Source of the DNA: Gammaproteobacteria bacterium
Lineage (GTDB): Bacteria; Pseudomonadota; Gammaproteobacteria; QOAV01
Direction of reading: 5' to 3'
NCBI GenBank assembly: GCA_003972845.1
Contig: QOAV01000101.1
Coordinates: 1-8,579 of the forward strand
DNA: 8,579 bases
Shown: piece after piece, positions 1 through 5,798 of the stretch
How the letters are laid out: the number at the start of each line of letters is the position of its first letter
How positions within the stretch are numbered: position 1 is the stretch's first letter
Notes under the pieces: model-generated
The model's input: only the letters and a program-made list of their open reading frames with translations
Told to the model about the DNA's origin: nothing
The model's database searches: none
Program-made: the position numbers and the translations under genes

Positions 1-1
1 C

Positions 2-499
2 ATTGCCGATCATATAGTCGCCGCGCCATTCGCCATAGTCGGCTCCATCGGTGTGCTGGCGCAGATTCCGAATTTTCACAAGATGCTGGACCGCCATGGC
101 ATTGCCATGGAAGAGTTCAAGGCCGGCCGATACAAGCGTACCGTCACCATGTTTGGCGAAAACTCAGAAGAGGACCGGGAAAAGATGCGGGAAGAACTGG
201 AAGAAACCCACGAGCTGTTCAAACAGTTCGTGGCGCAACACCGTGCGGTGGTGGACATCGAAAAAATCGCTACCGGTGAACACTGGTACGGCTCCCGGGC
301 GCTGGACCTGAAGCTGGTGGATTCGATACAGACCAGTGACGACTGGCTGCTGGAACGCAGCAAGGATCATGACCTGTACCTGGTAAAATACGCCGGCAAG
401 AAAACACTGGGCGAAAAACTTGCTGGCGTGCTGGGCGAATCGTCCGAAAAGCTTGTGTTAAACTGGTGGAAACAAAACGAAAACTCCAAGTGGGGATAG
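2..499 (+). CDS. sohB: Probable inner-membrane/periplasmic protease SohB, C-terminal part (5' end outside window)
   Basis: This is the last 165 codons of a SohB-like S49 (SppA-family) serine peptidase, read in frame from base 2 to the TAG at 497-499. The first residues, with APFAIVGSIG followed by LAQIPNF, match the conserved block that follows the catalytic serine in SohB proteins. Next comes the AGRYKRT motif; its lysine (codon 134-136) corresponds to the general base of the Ser-Lys dyad in this family. The downstream signatures are also typical: FGEN, an acidic helix with ETHELFK, and ATGEHWYGSRAL. The N-terminal membrane anchor and the serine nucleophile lie to the left of the window, so they cannot be checked. 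Family members cleave peptides or damaged proteins on the periplasmic side of the inner membrane. The gene ends four bases before the lipoprotein gene, suggesting one transcript. Identification is firm at the family level; the physiological substrate is unknown. Confidence 0.93.
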   Translation: MADHIVAAPFAIVGSIGVLAQIPNFHKMLDRHGIAMEEFKAGRYKRTVTMFGENSEEDREKMREELEETHELFKQFVAQHRAVVDIEKIATGEHWYGSRALDLKLVDSIQTSDDWLLERSKDHDLYLVKYAGKKTLGEKLAGVLGESSEKLVLNWWKQNENSKWG

Positions 500-503
500 C
501 AAT

Positions 504-1334
504 ATGAAAACATTGAAACTGATTGGCAAACTGCTGGTTGGCGTCTCGCTGGCGACTGTACTGGCGGCGTGCGGCGGCCCAAAAACCCCGGACGAAGTCG
601 CCCTGGCTTTCTGGGAGGCCATGCAGGCAGGCGATACCGCCAAAGCCGCGATGCTGACCACTGATCCGAAGCAACAGATCAAGCCGCTGAATGAGGCATC
701 CCAAAAGTCGGAGCTTAAAATTGGCGAAGTGACATTGAAAGGAGACGCCGCCGCGGTAGCGACAACCATCATCAAAAAAAACGAGGACGGCAGCGAAAAA
801 CCCATCGATTTCCAGACCTATCTGGTAAAAACCGAAAAAGGCTGGCGCGTGGACTGGCAACAGACATGGAATCATCTCACTCGCGGCGGCAACAATTCCC
901 TGGCTGAAACGCTGGAGGAACTGGCCCGCACTTTCACCCAGGGTCTGGATCAGACCATGGGCAAATTGTCCGACATGTTGCCGAAAATCACGCAACAACT
1001 GCAAAGCCTGGGCGAAACCTCGGTGAAAGAACTGCAGAATAACTGGGAGCAGATGGCGCCTGAAATCGAGCAATCCATCACCGAGCTGTCCTCGACCCTC
1101 GGCCAGACCATGAAACAGGGCAGCGAAAAACTGCAAAAAGATCTGACCAAAGGCGTGGAGGAATTGCAGGAACAACTGCCGGAAATCCAGAAGGAAATGG
1201 AACAACTCTCTCGTGAAAGTTCAAAAACCCTGGCCGAATCCATGAAACAGGCCATTCAGGATCTCAACGCCAAGCTCAAAGAGCTGCAAAAGGAACTGGA
1301 TCAGACGGAACAGGAAACCGGCGAAAGAATCTGA
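504..1334 (+). CDS. Outer-membrane-type lipoprotein with DUF4878-like domain and long amphipathic helical tail
   Basis: A 276-residue lipoprotein of unknown function. Residues 1-23 form a signal peptide: basic MKTLKLIGK, a hydrophobic stretch, then the lipobox L20-A21-A22-C23. Glycine at +2 does not signal inner-membrane retention, so an outer-membrane destination is inferred. Residues about 28-122 resemble the DUF4878/NTF2-like lipoprotein domain: a helix with TPDEVALAFWEAMQAGD, then beta-rich sequence ending in TEKGWRVDW. Residues about 132-272 are almost entirely charged, Gln-rich amphipathic helix. They are interrupted at regular phase by Pro160, Pro186 and Pro226, each followed by the same kind of heptad-like segment (LPKITQQLQSL, APEIEQSITEL, LPEIQKEMEQL). 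The start at 504 is supported by GGGGA at 492-496, seven bases upstream. The gene follows sohB by 4 bp, which suggests a shared envelope role. The lipoprotein call is strong; the domain assignment is moderate and no function is claimed. Confidence 0.85.
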   Translation: MKTLKLIGKLLVGVSLATVLAACGGPKTPDEVALAFWEAMQAGDTAKAAMLTTDPKQQIKPLNEASQKSELKIGEVTLKGDAAAVATTIIKKNEDGSEKPIDFQTYLVKTEKGWRVDWQQTWNHLTRGGNNSLAETLEELARTFTQGLDQTMGKLSDMLPKITQQLQSLGETSVKELQNNWEQMAPEIEQSITELSSTLGQTMKQGSEKLQKDLTKGVEELQEQLPEIQKEMEQLSRESSKTLAESMKQAIQDLNAKLKELQKELDQTEQETGERI

Positions 1335-1353
1335 ACATCATCCGCAGGCTTCG

Positions 1354-1377
1354 CAGCGCGGCGTTCATGCCGCGCTG
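1354..1377. terminator. Perfect 9-bp GC-rich hairpin between convergent genes
   Basis: CAGCGCGGC (1354-1362) and GCCGCGCTG (1369-1377) are exact reverse complements separated by a six-base loop, GTTCAT. The hairpin lies 20 bases after the lipoprotein stop and 12 bases before the cpdA stop on the other strand, where a bidirectional terminator would be expected. Neither side carries a T-run, so it is not a textbook intrinsic terminator. It could instead protect 3' ends or be a weak bidirectional terminator. The structure is seen directly; the function is inferred. Confidence 0.4.
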
Positions 1378-1389
1378 GATGGCGTCCGG

Positions 1390-2211
1390 TTACGAGTAAC
1401 CCTGCGCATCCTCCGCCGAGTGATCGCACTGCGGCAGGGTTTGCAGGCGCTCAACGTCGGAGTCCAGCCGGCCATCCGGGCCCAGTTCAAACCAGCGCCA
1501 GCCCGGTGGCGTTTGGTCCAGCGCAAACCGTTCTGATGCGGGCGCGAACTGGATACAGGTGGATGGCGTGGAAAACAGCCTGACGCCGTTGCGCTCACCC
1601 TCGAAAGCCTGATGCACATGACCCCAGGCAATGGCGCGCACAGGACTGAAACTGTCGACAATATCGAACAACGCCTCGGCATTCTTCACCTGCATGCTGT
1701 CCAGCCAGGCGCTGCCGGCGGGTACAGGTTGGTGGTGCAGGAAAATCAGTATTTGTCTGTCAGCAGCGCTATCCAGCTCCTGTTCCAGCCGGTGTAGCTC
1801 CTGTGTGGAAATGTGGCCATATTTTTCGCCATTGACAACCGTATCCAGCAGAATCAGGCGCCATCCGTCCAGATCGACTCTATTCGGCGCGCAGACATTG
1901 TGCCGGTCGCTGCACTGTCGACCCAGCAGATCCCGTAATCGCTGTTTATCGTCGTGGTTCCCCGGCATGCAATATACCGGCGCCGGCAGAGAGCCCAGCA
2001 TTTTTTCCATACGCTGATAGCCAGCGCTGGAACCGTCATGAACCAGATCACCCGAAGCGATGATCAGGTCCGGCTTGCGATTACCTGAGCGGATATGGCT
2101 CAGCACTGAATCGAGCGAGTCGTGGGTATTTAAACCCATCAACTCGGCGCGGGGATCGGAAAAAAGATGAAAATCTGAAATCTGCAGCAGGGACAATTTA
2201 TTATTATTCAT
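1390..2211 (-). CDS. cpdA: 3',5'-cyclic-AMP phosphodiesterase CpdA
   Basis: A 273-residue calcineurin-like metallophosphoesterase, close to the 275 residues usual for CpdA. It hydrolyses cytoplasmic cAMP to AMP with a two-metal centre. The metal-ligand motifs appear in order: D13-F14-H15, G54-D55, G84-N85-H86-D87, H159 with H160, and G197-H198-V199-H200. CpdA-specific stretches include HHQPVPAGSAWLD, STPSTCIQF and PPGWRWFELG near the end. The reading frame stays open for 38 further codons upstream. I chose the ATG at 2211 because MNNNKLSLLQISD matches the family N-terminus and the extra upstream sequence is promoter-like. No clear Shine-Dalgarno sequence precedes this ATG. The gene stands alone, convergent with the lipoprotein gene and divergent from the permease gene. 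A CRP box and TATAAT lie just upstream, so control by its own substrate cAMP is likely. Nothing suggests loss of activity. Confidence 0.95.
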   Translation of the reverse strand: MNNNKLSLLQISDFHLFSDPRAELMGLNTHDSLDSVLSHIRSGNRKPDLIIASGDLVHDGSSAGYQRMEKMLGSLPAPVYCMPGNHDDKQRLRDLLGRQCSDRHNVCAPNRVDLDGWRLILLDTVVNGEKYGHISTQELHRLEQELDSAADRQILIFLHHQPVPAGSAWLDSMQVKNAEALFDIVDSFSPVRAIAWGHVHQAFEGERNGVRLFSTPSTCIQFAPASERFALDQTPPGWRWFELGPDGRLDSDVERLQTLPQCDHSAEDAQGYS

Positions 2212-2220
2212 GCGCCGCCG

Positions 2221-2226
2221 ATTATA
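2221..2226 (-). promoter_or_regulatory. Perfect -10 box (TATAAT) of the cpdA promoter
   Basis: Read on the minus strand, TATAAT occupies 2226 down to 2221, ending nine bases before the cpdA ATG. No sequence near TTGACA is found 16-18 bp upstream, as expected for an activator-dependent promoter. Transcription would start around 2213-2216, leaving only a few leader bases. The hexamer is seen directly; the start site is inferred from normal spacing. Confidence 0.65.
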
Positions 2227-2244
2227 ACCCCAACCCCGCCAAAT

Positions 2245-2264
2245 AATGTGACAAACCTCACATT
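2245..2264 (-). promoter_or_regulatory. CRP/Vfr-type cAMP receptor protein binding site at cpdA
   Basis: The plus-strand sequence AATGTGACAAACCTCACATT has perfectly complementary seven-base arms (AATGTGA and TCACATT) around a six-base spacer. It contains the full TGTGA-N6-TCACA core of the CRP consensus. Its centre, 2254.5, is 28.5 bp upstream of the first base of the cpdA TATAAT. That places it near -41 relative to the predicted transcript start, the class II activation position where CRP overlaps the -35 region. The match and spacing are seen directly. Activation of cpdA is inferred; Vfr control of cpdA is known in Pseudomonas aeruginosa. Confidence 0.85.
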
Positions 2265-2527
2265 CCGGCCGCCGGCCGGGCATGGCAAAAGGGATCTGAC
2301 GCCGGTTGATTTTTCGAGCGGCCAATACTAGTCTTGCCGTGCATGAAATATTTCCCGATCAATCAGCAAGGCAAACTCTGGCTGCTGGCGCTAACGCGCC
2401 CGGCAGTCTGCTCCCTTTGATCTCATAATCATACCGGGCAGACGCGGTTCACCGCCCTGCCCCGGTTTTCCTTCCCCGAAATCCAGCACCGCTGAACCGT
2501 GTTCTGTCCGCCACCGGCAACAAGGAC
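2265..2527. other. Non-coding stretch between cpdA control region and permease gene
   Basis: No convincing gene is present. It starts with a GC-only run (2265-2280, CCGGCC repeated) and is otherwise mixed composition. A 25-codon plus-strand frame opens at 2343 with MKYFPI and stops at 2418-2420, but it has no ribosome binding site. I see no strong promoter for the permease gene. CATAAT at 2424-2429 could be a -10, but nothing near TTGACA lies 16-18 bp before it. No terminator or RNA gene was recognised. Confidence 0.4.
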
Positions 2528-3439
2528 ATGAACAACAGTAAATTTTCGACAAACACCGCACTGGTTTTCGTCATCATCGGCGCGCTCGGCTTTGCCTCCA
2601 AGGGCGTGTTCATCAAGCTGGCCTACGGCGATCACCAGCGCGTCGATCCGGTCACCTTGATGACCCTGCGCATGCTGCTGTCAGCGCCTTTTTACCTGAC
2701 CGCACTGGTCTGGCTGGCCGGCACCGGGCGCGGCGCCCTGCACGGTGTGCGCATGGCGCCGCTCATCCTGCTGGGTTTGACTGGTTATTATCTGGCATCG
2801 TGGCTGGATCTGAACGGACTGCTCTACATCCCCGTGGGACTGGAACGCATGATTCTGTATCTCTATCCGTCCATGGTGGTGATTCTGTCGGCGCTGTTTT
2901 ACCGCAAGTCCATCGGCAAGGCGGTCTGGATTGCCCTGGCCCTGAGCTATGCGGGCATTGCCATGGTATTTGCCTCCAGCGCCGGCGCGGGCGCCAATCT
3001 GGCTCTCGGCAGCAGTCTGGTGTTCGCCAGCGCTTTCACATTTGCGCTGTTTGTCATTGGCAGTCACGCGATGATGCGAAACATCGGCTCCGTGCGCTTT
3101 ACCGCCCTGTCCATGCTGGTGTCCAGCGCCGCCATCATGACCCATTTTGCGCTCACTCACCCGCTCGACGCCATAACGGTACTGGAACCGGCGGTGTACA
3201 AACTGGCTCTGGTGATCGCCATCTTCTCCACCGTGCTGCCGTCGTTTCTGATGGCGGCGGGTCTGAAGCGGCTGGGCAGCGAACAGGCGTCCATCGTTTC
3301 CGGGCTCGGCCCCATCGCCACACTGGTGATGGCGAACTGGCTGCTGGGCGAGCAGATTACGCCGGCGCAACTGGCCGGCGTAGTGCTGGTCATCGGTGGC
3401 GTTTGGGTAATCTCGATGCGTAAACCGGAAGCGGCATGA
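2528..3439 (+). CDS. EamA-family (DMT superfamily) inner-membrane transporter
   Basis: A 303-residue integral membrane protein with about ten hydrophobic segments, the usual layout of the drug/metabolite transporter superfamily with two EamA repeats. Approximate helices are 11-31, 46-64, 77-95, 106-124, 132-150, 160-178, 190-210, 223-246, 253-273 and 281-297. The first repeat starts with ALVFVIIGALGFASKGVFIK and includes a helix 4 with ERMILYLYPSMVVILSALFY. The second ends with SGLGPIATLVMANWLLGEQITPAQLAGV, the conserved Gly-Pro and GE signature of the family. The substrate cannot be told from sequence; relatives export amino acids, nucleosides or other metabolites. The ATG at 2528 is the only plausible start. 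AAGGA (2522-2526) precedes it by a single base, an unusually short gap, so translation may be weak. The gene stands alone and is convergent with pyrC across 15 bp. Confidence 0.9.
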   Translation: MNNSKFSTNTALVFVIIGALGFASKGVFIKLAYGDHQRVDPVTLMTLRMLLSAPFYLTALVWLAGTGRGALHGVRMAPLILLGLTGYYLASWLDLNGLLYIPVGLERMILYLYPSMVVILSALFYRKSIGKAVWIALALSYAGIAMVFASSAGAGANLALGSSLVFASAFTFALFVIGSHAMMRNIGSVRFTALSMLVSSAAIMTHFALTHPLDAITVLEPAVYKLALVIAIFSTVLPSFLMAAGLKRLGSEQASIVSGLGPIATLVMANWLLGEQITPAQLAGVVLVIGGVWVISMRKPEAA

Positions 3440-3454
3440 TCGCGGCCGATGGCG

Positions 3455-4492
3455 TCATGTCTGTATGCGCCAGCGTATGGGCTGACCGGCGCGCAGGGGC
3501 ACGACCGAGTCGTCGCCAAAATCATAGCTGGAAGGAACCTGCCAGTCCTGCCGCAGCAGGGTGATATTGTCCTCGTTGCGCGGCAGTCCGTAGAAATCCG
3601 GGCCGTGGTACGAGGCAAAGCCCTCAAGCTGGTCCAGCGCTCCGGCCTGATCGAAAATTTCGGCATACAGCTCGATGGCGGCGTGGGCGCTGTAGATGCC
3701 GGCGCAGCCGCAGGCGCTTTCCTTGGCACTGCGGGCGTGGGGAGCGCTGTCGGTGCCGAGAAAGAATTTCGGGCTGCCGGAAATGGCCACATCCAGCAAA
3801 GCCTGGCGGTGGCGCTCCCGTTTCAGCACCGGCAGGCAGTAATGATGCGGCCGCAAGCCGCCGCTGAACAGGGCATTGCGATTCAGCAGCAGGTGATGCG
3901 GCGTGATGGTGGCCGCCACCCGCTCGGAGGCGTCCAGCACGAAATCCACCGCCTGGCTCGTGGTGATATGCTCGAACACAATTTTAAGCCGGTCGAAGCG
4001 CCGCGTCAGTGGCAAAAGCACATGGTCGATGAACGCCGCCTCGCGGTCAAACATATCCACTTCTCCATCCACCACTTCCCCATGCACCAGTAAAGGCATG
4101 CCGGCTTCCGCCATGGCGTCCAGCACCGGATAGGTGTTTTCGATACGGGTAACGCCGGCATCGGAATTGGTGGTGGCTCCGGCCGGATAATATTTCACTG
4201 CCGCCACCTTGCCTGACTCACAGGCGCGGGCAATTTCGGCAGGCTCGGTATTGTCGGTCAGGTACAGGGTCATCAGCGGCTCGAAACCGGCATCGGCGGG
4301 CAAGACGTCGAGTATGCGCTGGCGATAGGCCAGGGCCAGCGCGGTGGTGGTTACCGGCGGCTGCAGATTGGGCATGATGATGGCGCGGGCGAAGCGCTCG
4401 GCCGTATGCCCTGCGACCGACGCCATGGCGGCGCCATCGCGCAGGTGCAAATGCCAGTCGTCGGGCCGGGTAATGGTAATGCTGTCAGTCAT
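3455..4492 (-). CDS. pyrC: Dihydroorotase, class II (PyrC)
   Basis: A 345-residue zinc amidohydrolase that interconverts N-carbamoyl-L-aspartate and L-dihydroorotate, the third step of de novo pyrimidine synthesis, in the cytoplasm. The length matches the short homodimeric enzyme of Gammaproteobacteria (348 in E. coli). All metal ligands are present with a constant two-residue offset from E. coli: H14 and H16 in DWHLHLRD, the lysine to be carboxylated K100 in [14 protein letters not shown]137 in VHGE, H175 in EHITT and D248 in GTDSAPH. Substrate contacts R18 and N42 are also visible. The ATG at 4492 lies two bases after the ispF stop. Its ribosome binding site GGAG (plus-strand 4498-4501) is five bases upstream, inside the last ispF codons, so expression is probably coupled to ispF. 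Only 15 bp separate it from the convergent permease gene. Confidence 0.97.
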   Translation of the reverse strand: MTDSITITRPDDWHLHLRDGAAMASVAGHTAERFARAIIMPNLQPPVTTTALALAYRQRILDVLPADAGFEPLMTLYLTDNTEPAEIARACESGKVAAVKYYPAGATTNSDAGVTRIENTYPVLDAMAEAGMPLLVHGEVVDGEVDMFDREAAFIDHVLLPLTRRFDRLKIVFEHITTSQAVDFVLDASERVAATITPHHLLLNRNALFSGGLRPHHYCLPVLKRERHRQALLDVAISGSPKFFLGTDSAPHARSAKESACGCAGIYSAHAAIELYAEIFDQAGALDQLEGFASYHGPDFYGLPRNEDNITLLRQDWQVPSSYDFGDDSVVPLRAGQPIRWRIQT

Positions 4493-4494
4493 TG

Positions 4495-5019
4495 CTACTC
4501 CGTAAAAACATCCGCGTCCACGCCGAAGGCGGCCGTTTCCGGCGCATCCACCGGCTCCAGCAGCACTACGGCCTGCGCCGCTATGCCTTCGCCGCGTCCC
4601 TCAAACCCCAGTTTTTCCGTAGTCGTCGCCTTCACATTGATGCGCTCCGCGGCAACGCCCAGATCCACTGCTATATTCTCCGCCATGTCAGCGATGTGCG
4701 GCGACATTCTGGGCTGCTCGGCAATGATGGTGCTGTCCAGGTTTCCCAGCCGCCAGCCGTTCTCCAGCAGGGTCTGCGCCACACGCCGCAGCAGGATGCG
4801 GCTGTCGATGTCCTTGAATTCATGGGAGCTGTCAGGGAAATGGCGGCCAATGTCGCCCAACCCGGCCGCACCCAGACAGGCATCGCAAATGGCATGCAGC
4901 AGCACATCCGCATCGGAATGCCCGGCCAGACCGCGATCATGCTCAATCTGCACGCCACCGATCACCAGAGCGCGGCCCCGCTCGAACGCGTGTACGTCAT
5001 AACCCTGTCCGATTCTCAT
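4495..5019 (-). CDS. ispF: 2-C-methyl-D-erythritol 2,4-cyclodiphosphate synthase (IspF)
   Basis: A 174-residue enzyme that cyclises 4-diphosphocytidyl-methylerythritol 2-phosphate to methylerythritol cyclodiphosphate with loss of CMP, the fifth step of the MEP isoprenoid pathway. It acts as a cytoplasmic trimer. The zinc ligands D8, H10 (GYDVHAF) and H42 ([10 protein letters not shown]) fall at the same positions as in E. coli. D56-I57-G58, F61-P62-D63 and the C-terminal [22 protein letters not shown] signature are intact. The usual TD after FPD is SS here. The protein runs about 15 residues past the normal end (159 in E. coli), with a Pro/Ala-rich acidic tail from residue 156. The start ATG overlaps the ispD stop as ATGA. 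GGAG lies eight bases upstream inside ispD (plus-strand 5028-5031), supporting translational coupling. Confidence 0.97.
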   Translation of the reverse strand: MRIGQGYDVHAFERGRALVIGGVQIEHDRGLAGHSDADVLLHAICDACLGAAGLGDIGRHFPDSSHEFKDIDSRILLRRVAQTLLENGWRLGNLDSTIIAEQPRMSPHIADMAENIAVDLGVAAERINVKATTTEKLGFEGRGEGIAAQAVVLLEPVDAPETAAFGVDADVFTE

Positions 5020-5738
5020 GAACTATTCTCCGTTTGCTGGCGCATGATGAATGCCGCCAGATCCAGATCGCCCGGCAGCGTGATCTTGATGTTGTCGCTA
5101 TGCCCGCGCACCAGCTTCGGCCGGCCACCGGCATATTCAATGGCGCTGGCCTCGTCGGTCACGGCCACTTCCGCCAGCAGAGCATTTTCCAGCGCATGCG
5201 TCAGCGCTTTCAGACCGAACATCTGCGGCGTCTGCGCCCGCCACAGATCCTCTCTGGGCACGGTGGCGGTAATCCGGTGATGGTCATCGGCCTGCTTGAT
5301 GGTATCACTGACCGGCGATGCCAGTATGCCGCCCGCCTGCAAATCGTCAACCTCGTCCAGCAGCCGGTCAATATCTTCATGCCGCAAACAGGGCCGCGCC
5401 GCATCATGCACCAGCACCCAGTCGCTGTCCTGCGGCTGCTCATGGCTGCGCAGGGCGTGCAGACCGTTGAGCACCGAATGCGCGCGTTCCGCTCCGCCGG
5501 CGGTAATGCCCATGAGTTTCGGGAAATCCGGTTGCCATGCGTGCCAGTATGCGTCCCCGGGCGAAATCACCACCATGACGCCGTCGATGCGCGGATGGGT
5601 CAACAAGCGCCGCAAAGTATGCGAAAGCACATATTCGCCGCCGATTTTCAGGTACTGCTTGGGGCGTTCACTGTGCATGCGCGAACCCGCGCCGGCCGCC
5701 GGAATGATCGCCCAGATTTTCGCCTGCCCGCCGTTCAC
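5016..5738 (-). CDS. ispD: 2-C-methyl-D-erythritol 4-phosphate cytidylyltransferase (IspD)
   Basis: A 240-residue nucleotidyltransferase that joins CTP and MEP to form 4-diphosphocytidyl-methylerythritol, the third step of the MEP pathway, in the cytoplasm. The CTP-binding loop is PAAGAGSRM (13-21), followed by the catalytic lysine K27 in PKQY. HDAARP (111-116), VSDTIK (143-148), WRAQTPQMF (166-173), TDEASAIEY (194-202) and DNIKIT with K218 are all present, so the enzyme looks complete. The start is GTG at 5738: the same frame has a TAA at about 5757-5759 and no ATG in between, and the next in-frame Met is M21 inside the active-site loop. GGAG lies about 11 bases upstream. The gene heads the ispD-ispF-pyrC cluster, overlaps ispF by 4 bp and is divergent from mfd. 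ftsB, the usual upstream neighbour in many relatives, is absent. Confidence 0.97.
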   Translation of the reverse strand: MNGGQAKIWAIIPAAGAGSRMHSERPKQYLKIGGEYVLSHTLRRLLTHPRIDGVMVVISPGDAYWHAWQPDFPKLMGITAGGAERAHSVLNGLHALRSHEQPQDSDWVLVHDAARPCLRHEDIDRLLDEVDDLQAGGILASPVSDTIKQADDHHRITATVPREDLWRAQTPQMFGLKALTHALENALLAEVAVTDEASAIEYAGGRPKLVRGHSDNIKITLPGDLDLAAFIMRQQTENSS

Positions 5739-5741
5739 GCC

Positions 5742-5770
5742 TTCATTTGCTCCATGTTAAGGGCTACAAT
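5742..5770 (+). promoter_or_regulatory. Candidate mfd promoter in the ispD-mfd divergent gap
   Basis: TTCATT (5742-5747) and TACAAT (5765-5770) are separated by 17 bp. The -10 matches the sigma-70 consensus at five of six positions, but the -35 is weak. Transcription would begin near 5777, about 20 bases before the mfd ATG. On the opposite strand a perfect TTGACA (plus-strand TGTCAA, 5791-5796) points toward ispD, but no good -10 lies 16-18 bp from it. Assignments rest on sequence match alone. Confidence 0.35.
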
Positions 5771-5798
5771 CCGCGCCCGTTTCCAACAGCTGTCAATC

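Noticed and set aside
270..1205. A 311-codon minus-strand frame across sohB and the lipoprotein gene
   Set aside because: Its Phe/Leu/Gln-rich repeats are the complement of the lipoprotein's Glu/Lys/Leu/Gln helix codons, and it runs through two convincing plus-strand genes.
2265..2280. A GC-only run with repeated CCGGCC next to the CRP box
   Set aside because: It is short and low complexity, with no clean stem-loop or known operator; it is easily explained by chance in GC-rich DNA.
2212..2325. An N-terminal extension of CpdA to an upstream start at 2325
   Set aside because: The extra 38 codons cover the CRP box and TATAAT. They do not resemble the family N-terminus and would make the protein longer than usual.
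2681..3370. A 229-codon minus-strand frame inside the permease gene
   Set aside because: It is a shadow of the transporter, with hydrophilic His/Gln/Arg-rich sequence opposite membrane helices and no start context.
3437..3457. A possible terminator between the convergent permease gene and pyrC
   Set aside because: The 15-bp gap offers only a 4-bp ATCG/CGAT stem and a loose CATGA/TCATG pair with no T-run, which is too weak to call.
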